Below, piece after piece: positions 5,114 to 8,359 of a stretch of DNA of 8,359 bases; positions within the stretch are counted from its first letter, which is position 1, and each line of letters starts with the position of its first letter. A program made the translations under genes and the position numbers. This DNA comes from DTYU01 sp040757355. GTDB lineage: Bacteria; Bacillota; Desulfotomaculia; Desulfotomaculales; Ammonificaceae. Location: positions 1 to 8,359 of the forward strand of contig JBFLWY010000077.1 of the NCBI GenBank assembly GCA_040757355.1, written 5' to 3'. The notes beneath the pieces are model-generated. The model had not been told where the DNA came from. It worked only from the letters and a program-made list of their open reading frames with translations, and ran no database searches.

Positions 5114-5815
5114 ATGGCCCTTCAGTTGCGGGCAGAAGATTATGTACCTCTCTCCTTGATCGTAGAAAGAATCGCATCGGCACTGTCCAAGCGGGAGCCT
5201 TTTTCTCTTGTCCGCATCGGTGACGGTGAGAATATCGTTCTGGCCCAGGAGGTCGTATTAAGTCTGGAGTGGATTAGCAATAACGTAGGGTGGTCGCACT
5301 CACCCCATTATTGCGGGGCTGTCCTGCCCAATCTGGCCCTTCGGGACAGAATGGTTAAGGCTCTCAAGGAAGCCGACATCGTCGGCGTGTTCGCACGAGA
5401 CTCCTTGACCGAACAAGTCTTTGAAGCCCTGGGCATCCGTCCAAAAGCCATCTGTTACGCATTCGAAAACCTGTACATGCCGATGTACAAACCTTTTGTA
5501 GATCTAATCCGGGCATACCCGCCGTTGCTTGTCGGACGCCCCGCAGAGCGCTTCGCGGCGTTTCTTTACGACCAGTTGGGTGTTAAGGTCCCGGGTGCTC
5601 TGATGAACATCAACAGCTCGGACGACATCGACACCTGCATCGAAGAAATGGCGCGGGTTCCGCATCAATGGTCCCTGGTTTCGGCCGGTGTCAATGCCGA
5701 AGTTATCGCCCCCGCCATGGCGACCGAGTATGGAAAGGTGTGCATAGACTTCGGCCACGCTCCCGACAACGTTATGTCGCCGAATTTCCCAGATTACTGG
5801 CTTACTCTGGAGTAA
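5114..5815 (+). CDS. GT-D-fold glycosyltransferase-like protein (DUF1792-like)
   Basis: The 233-residue product has FSLVRIGDGE at 30-39, matching the start of the GT-D fold (DUF1792) family, in which the D-x-E within this motif coordinates the metal and nucleotide-sugar donor; here D37-G38-E39 is intact. Later family-like segments are EADIVGVFARD (86-96) and SLVSAGVNAEVIAPAMATEY (187-206) followed by GKVCIDFGHA (207-216). In streptococci, a DUF1792 domain glucosylates a serine-rich adhesin glycan. Here it is a stand-alone protein and the target is unknown. There is no signal peptide. AGGAGGT at 5101-5107 sits 6 bases before the ATG. The next gene follows after 14 bases, so the two are probably made together; a consecutive GT-D and GT-B pair may act in successive steps. 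The family assignment rests on motif recognition, not on a search. Confidence 0.8.
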   Translation: MALQLRAEDYVPLSLIVERIASALSKREPFSLVRIGDGENIVLAQEVVLSLEWISNNVGWSHSPHYCGAVLPNLALRDRMVKALKEADIVGVFARDSLTEQVFEALGIRPKAICYAFENLYMPMYKPFVDLIRAYPPLLVGRPAERFAAFLYDQLGVKVPGALMNINSSDDIDTCIEEMARVPHQWSLVSAGVNAEVIAPAMATEYGKVCIDFGHAPDNVMSPNFPDYWLTLE

Positions 5816-5829
5816 AAGGGTGGTTGACC

Positions 5830-6873
5830 ATGAGTGGGAAACGTCCGGTTGTCTGTCTGGCTGCCATCGACTGGGATTACCTTTTCCATCGTCCCCAGCA
5901 GTTGATGCTGCATCTGGCGCGGAGGGGCCACCCGGTCCATTATCGTAATCCTCTTCAGGTGCAGGGTATCCACCCCGAAGAGGCAGCGCCGAATCTCTGG
6001 GTATACAAGGACTTCGACTACGCGCCGAAAGAGTCCATCGAATCCGCGATCTACTTTGTGTATTTTCCGGCTCACGCCGCCTGGGTCGACCGCGCCGGCG
6101 ACAAATTCGTGGTCTACGACTGTCTGGATAATGACCCGGCGTTTGCCGGACACGAGGAACTAATGCTTCAAAGGGCGGACCTGGTATTCTGCTGCTCAAA
6201 AACCCTGCTCGATAAACACAGCGGCCGTCACCCGCGCTTGGTGTTGCTGCCCAACGGGGTTGATCTCGCCCATTATGCCCCTAAAGGCCTGCCCGCGCCG
6301 CCCGAAATGGTGGAGATCCGGTCGGCGGGCGAGGCGGTCATCGGGTTTGTCGGGGCCTTTCACACCGGGTGGGTCGATGCAGAATTGTTGTATGAGGTGG
6401 CGGTGGCCCGGCCTCAATGGCAGTTTGTGATCATCGGTGCGAATTACGAATGGGATTTTGAACAAGGGATGCATAAAGCCCCTCCCAATTTACGTTATCT
6501 CGGCAACCGGCCCTACAAGGTCTTGCCTGCGTATGTACACAGCTTTGACATCGGCTTGATTCCATTTCAAGATAATTTTATCGCGCGGCCTGCTGATCCC
6601 ATAAAGCTCTACGAGTACCTGGCGGCGGGGCTGCCCGTGGTCAGCCGTAACCTTCCGTTCGTGCAAGGTTTCGCTCCGCCGATGGTTTATCCCTATGACG
6701 ATGCGAATGGATGCATAGCCGCCATTGAACAGGCCTTGACCAAGGAGAAAAAAGACGGGGAGAAGGCCCGCAGGCTGCGCCTGGAACTGGCCCGGAGTTT
6801 CTCTTGGGACAGCAGGATCAGTCTGCTCCTTGCCAAGCTTAAGGAACTGACATGGCTGGAAAAGGGTGCTTAA
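5830..6873 (+). CDS. GT-B glycosyltransferase (TuaH/GT4-like), short form
   Basis: The 347-residue product belongs to the same broad family as the 1422 and 7033 genes but lacks their N-terminal extension; the catalytic region begins almost at once (VVCLAAIDWDYLFHRPQQLM, 7-26). Later motifs are VVYDCLDNDPA (94-104), LLPNGVDLAHY (139-149), IGFVGAF (171-177), RYLGNRPY (222-229) and DPIKLYEYLAAGLPVV (256-271), the donor-binding segment. YDCLDN replaces the YDYVDD seen in the two longer enzymes, so substrate use may differ. The ATG at 5830 is chosen because AAGGGTGG (5816-5823) lies 6 bases before it and the protein then starts at the conserved domain. The frame is open further upstream to 5668, but that part overlaps the GT-D gene and looks like out-of-frame translation. 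It ends the 4560-6873 block. No membrane segment is seen. Confidence 0.9.
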   Translation: MSGKRPVVCLAAIDWDYLFHRPQQLMLHLARRGHPVHYRNPLQVQGIHPEEAAPNLWVYKDFDYAPKESIESAIYFVYFPAHAAWVDRAGDKFVVYDCLDNDPAFAGHEELMLQRADLVFCCSKTLLDKHSGRHPRLVLLPNGVDLAHYAPKGLPAPPEMVEIRSAGEAVIGFVGAFHTGWVDAELLYEVAVARPQWQFVIIGANYEWDFEQGMHKAPPNLRYLGNRPYKVLPAYVHSFDIGLIPFQDNFIARPADPIKLYEYLAAGLPVVSRNLPFVQGFAPPMVYPYDDANGCIAAIEQALTKEKKDGEKARRLRLELARSFSWDSRISLLLAKLKELTWLEKGA

Positions 6874-7016
6874 CACCAATTTGCGCCTCTTGGAATAAGC
6901 TAACATTATGTACCGCTTTATCTGGATTTATCCAATCCGACATCTACCTTCGAGTATCAAGTTTCCTTTTAGACAGGCACAGTTTTTCACGGCCTCATGG
7001 CCAGGAGGGCTGTTCC
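6874..7016. other. Intergenic spacer before the last glycosyltransferase
   Basis: About 140 mostly AT-rich bases with no gene. Unlike the other long gaps, it contains no copy of the CCCAGCACTCA element. The small inverted repeat GGCC-TCAT-GGCC (6991-7002) lies just before the ribosome binding site. No convincing promoter or terminator was found, so the last gene may be read through from upstream or have its own unrecognised promoter. Confidence 0.5.
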
Positions 7017-7022
7017 AGGAGG
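7017..7022 (+). promoter_or_regulatory. Ribosome binding site favouring the GTG start at 7033
   Basis: AGGAGG lies 10 bases before GTG 7033. The in-frame ATG at 6997 has no Shine-Dalgarno sequence before it and would place this AGGAGG inside the gene. Confidence 0.55.
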
Positions 7023-7032
7023 CAGAGTCTTA

Positions 7033-8214
7033 GTGGGCTTGCGGAAGGAAAAGATCAACAATTACCCTGTAGAGTACCGCGACATCGAGCCAATTTTTTT
7101 ATCGCCGGCAGACTTCAACCTGCTGCTACGGGGCAGTCTACCAACTTCAGGCAGGCCCTCAACAGAGATGGTGATTGTTTATCCGCCAACCATCAATTGG
7201 AACTTCATGAGACAACGGCCCCAACAGTTGATGGAACAATTTGCACGGCACGGACATAGGGTCTACTACTGCAACAAGATCGGCGAAGAAGGCCGGCCTG
7301 CTGTGGAAATAAAGCCAAACCTTATGATTGTCAACGATAACAAAGCCTTTGTCCGGGAAGTAATCCCTGAACTCAAAAAACAGGGTAAAAGGGTGCTCGT
7401 CTGGGCCTCGTGGTCGAAGCTGCACCCTTTCCTGGAACAGTACTTACCGGACTTCATCGTCTTCGACTACGTTGACGACTTCCCGGCATGGGAACCATAC
7501 CTTGACAAGATGGTCGGCATGGCCGACCTGGTGGTAACTACGGCATCTTCCCTGAAGATAAAGATTGAGCGGCATTTCCATGGCAAACCCACTTACTTGG
7601 TCCCCAACGGCTGTGACATCGGGCATTTCCGGCAGTATGTCGATCAGCCTCCGCCAAGACCTTTCGAATACCAAGAACACCAAGGCCCCATAATCTCCTA
7701 CGTCGGAGCATGGGCCAGTTGGATTGACCAGGACCTTGTGACGAAAATAGCGCAAGCCTTTCCACAGGCTCTCATCTCGGTTATCGGGGTAGAATTCGGA
7801 ACTCCGGTTGACCGGTCCATCCCCAATCTGCGGTTCGTGGGATACAAGTTCTACGAGTCACTGCCGCAGTATCTCTATTACGCGGATGTTTGCATCATTC
7901 CCTTTAAGCTCAACCGGATCAGCCTGGCAACGAACCCCGTCAAGATGTACGAATACCTCGCCGCCGGTAAGCCCGTCGTAACCACCGATCTCCCGGAAGC
8001 AAGGAACATCCCCGGCGTGTATGTAGCAAAGGATTGTCAGTCGTTCATCGCAGGCGTCGGCAGGATCCTGTCTCGATCGTTTGTATTTGACAGGGAAGCG
8101 ATAGACCGCTGGTTGGCCGGCCAGACCTGGGAACACCGCTATAAACATGTTAGGCAAATCCTCGACAAACACCTTGAAGGGTGTTGCAAAACTCTAACTT
8201 GTCATAAAAAGTAA
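7033..8214 (+). CDS. GT-B glycosyltransferase (TuaH/GT4-like) with N-terminal extension, paralogue of the 1422 gene
   Basis: From GTG 7033 the product has 393 residues; an ATG at 6997 would add 12. After an extension of about 46 residues the catalytic region begins VIVYPPTINW and has QRPQQLM about 10 residues later, then FDYVDDFPAW, LVPNGCDIGHF, SYVGAWASW, SIPNLRFVGY and NPVKMYEYLAAGKPVV, in the same order and spacing as in the 1422 product. By eye well over half of the aligned residues match, and differences are spread along the protein, so this is an old duplication or a separately acquired homologue, not a recent copy. The extension contains EYRDIEPIFLSPADF, matching EYNDVRHYFFHPLDF in the paralogue. 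The C-terminal tails differ completely after the shared WLAxQTWExRY segment. The gene has no close downstream neighbour in the window and is followed by a single arm of the dispersed repeat. Donor and acceptor are unknown. Confidence 0.88.
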   Translation: MGLRKEKINNYPVEYRDIEPIFLSPADFNLLLRGSLPTSGRPSTEMVIVYPPTINWNFMRQRPQQLMEQFARHGHRVYYCNKIGEEGRPAVEIKPNLMIVNDNKAFVREVIPELKKQGKRVLVWASWSKLHPFLEQYLPDFIVFDYVDDFPAWEPYLDKMVGMADLVVTTASSLKIKIERHFHGKPTYLVPNGCDIGHFRQYVDQPPPRPFEYQEHQGPIISYVGAWASWIDQDLVTKIAQAFPQALISVIGVEFGTPVDRSIPNLRFVGYKFYESLPQYLYYADVCIIPFKLNRISLATNPVKMYEYLAAGKPVVTTDLPEARNIPGVYVAKDCQSFIAGVGRILSRSFVFDREAIDRWLAGQTWEHRYKHVRQILDKHLEGCCKTLTCHKK

Positions 8215-8230
8215 GCCCTTCTATTCACCA

Positions 8231-8252
8231 CCCAGCACTCAGTTAGACACTT
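8231..8252 (-). repeat. Single arm of the CCCAGCACTCA repeat family, copy C
   Basis: CCCAGCACTCAG at 8231-8242 repeats the core, and the match to the reverse complement of the right arm of copy A (3049-3068) continues through TTA and, after a two-base insertion, CACTT. The expected partner TGAGTGCTGGG does not occur in the remaining 107 bases, so this is a solo or truncated arm, or its partner lies beyond the window at wider spacing. Confidence 0.65.
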
Positions 8253-8359
8253 GCCCCGGATAACTTGGGCCGGTATTCAGCTTAAAGAAACCTCACGTCC
8301 GCGATCAACCGGCGGCGGTTTGACCTGGTAGCCTCTCTTATAATGCCGGGGGGAATTCC
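8253..8359. other. Non-coding right edge
   Basis: No open frame with protein features is seen. A perfect TATAAT occurs at 8339-8344, but the nearest TTGACC (8320-8325) is only 13 bases upstream, too close for a standard sigma-A promoter. The region could be the leader of a further gene beyond the window. Confidence 0.4.

Noticed and set aside
5668..5829. N-terminal extension of the 5830 glycosyltransferase to an ATG at 5668
   Set aside because: The extra 54 residues are arginine-rich out-of-frame translation of the GT-D gene, while a ribosome binding site and the conserved domain start both point to 5830.
8320..8344. Apparent sigma-A promoter TTGACC / TATAAT near the right edge
   Set aside because: The spacer is 13 bases instead of about 17, and no downstream gene is visible to support it.

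Overview
This window looks like part of a surface-glycan island from a spore-forming Firmicute, most likely a clostridial/Peptococcaceae-type anaerobe. The evidence is strong AGGAGG-type ribosome binding sites, two likely GTG starts, roughly balanced base composition, and a CgeB-type protein (the family of Bacillus spore-surface maturation proteins). The taxonomic call is inference; there is no rRNA or housekeeping marker in the window.

Layout. A 5'-truncated window edge cuts a minus-strand SAM-dependent methyltransferase (1-248). A 195-bp divergent intergenic region follows, then seven genes run left to right on the plus strand. They are a CgeB-like glycosyltransferase (444-1385), a GT-B glycosyltransferase with an N-terminal extension (1422-2636), a GT4-type glycosyltransferase (3242-4255), a small SAM methyltransferase (4560-5093), a GT-D-fold (DUF1792-like) protein (5114-5815), a shorter GT-B glycosyltransferase (5830-6873) and a close paralogue of the second gene (about 7033-8214). 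Three start sites are revised from the longest possible frames because clear Shine-Dalgarno sequences point to internal GTG or ATG codons (1422, 3242, 7033).

The genes fall into short transcription-like blocks: 444-2636, 3242-4255, 4560-6873 and 7033-8214. The long gaps 2637-3241 and 4256-4559, and the start of the region after 8214, all carry copies of a dispersed inverted-repeat family whose core is CCCAGCACTCA / TGAGTGCTGGG. Two copies make hairpin-like units of about 100 bp; the one at 4336-4541 is nested in an outer 9-bp perfect inverted repeat that ends next to the ribosome binding site of the 4560 gene. The 2637-3241 gap also holds a degenerate 43-46 bp direct repeat and a pair of oppositely oriented heptanucleotide arrays.

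How the genes work together. Five glycosyltransferase-like proteins of at least three fold types plus two methyltransferases suggest stepwise assembly and O- or N-methyl decoration of a polysaccharide or glycoprotein glycan. The CgeB-like gene hints that the target is the spore surface, but a vegetative surface glycan is equally compatible. No flippase, polymerase, sugar-nucleotide synthesis gene or acceptor protein is visible here. The most unusual material is the non-coding repeat architecture and the duplicated long glycosyltransferases with a shared N-terminal motif, not any single enzyme.
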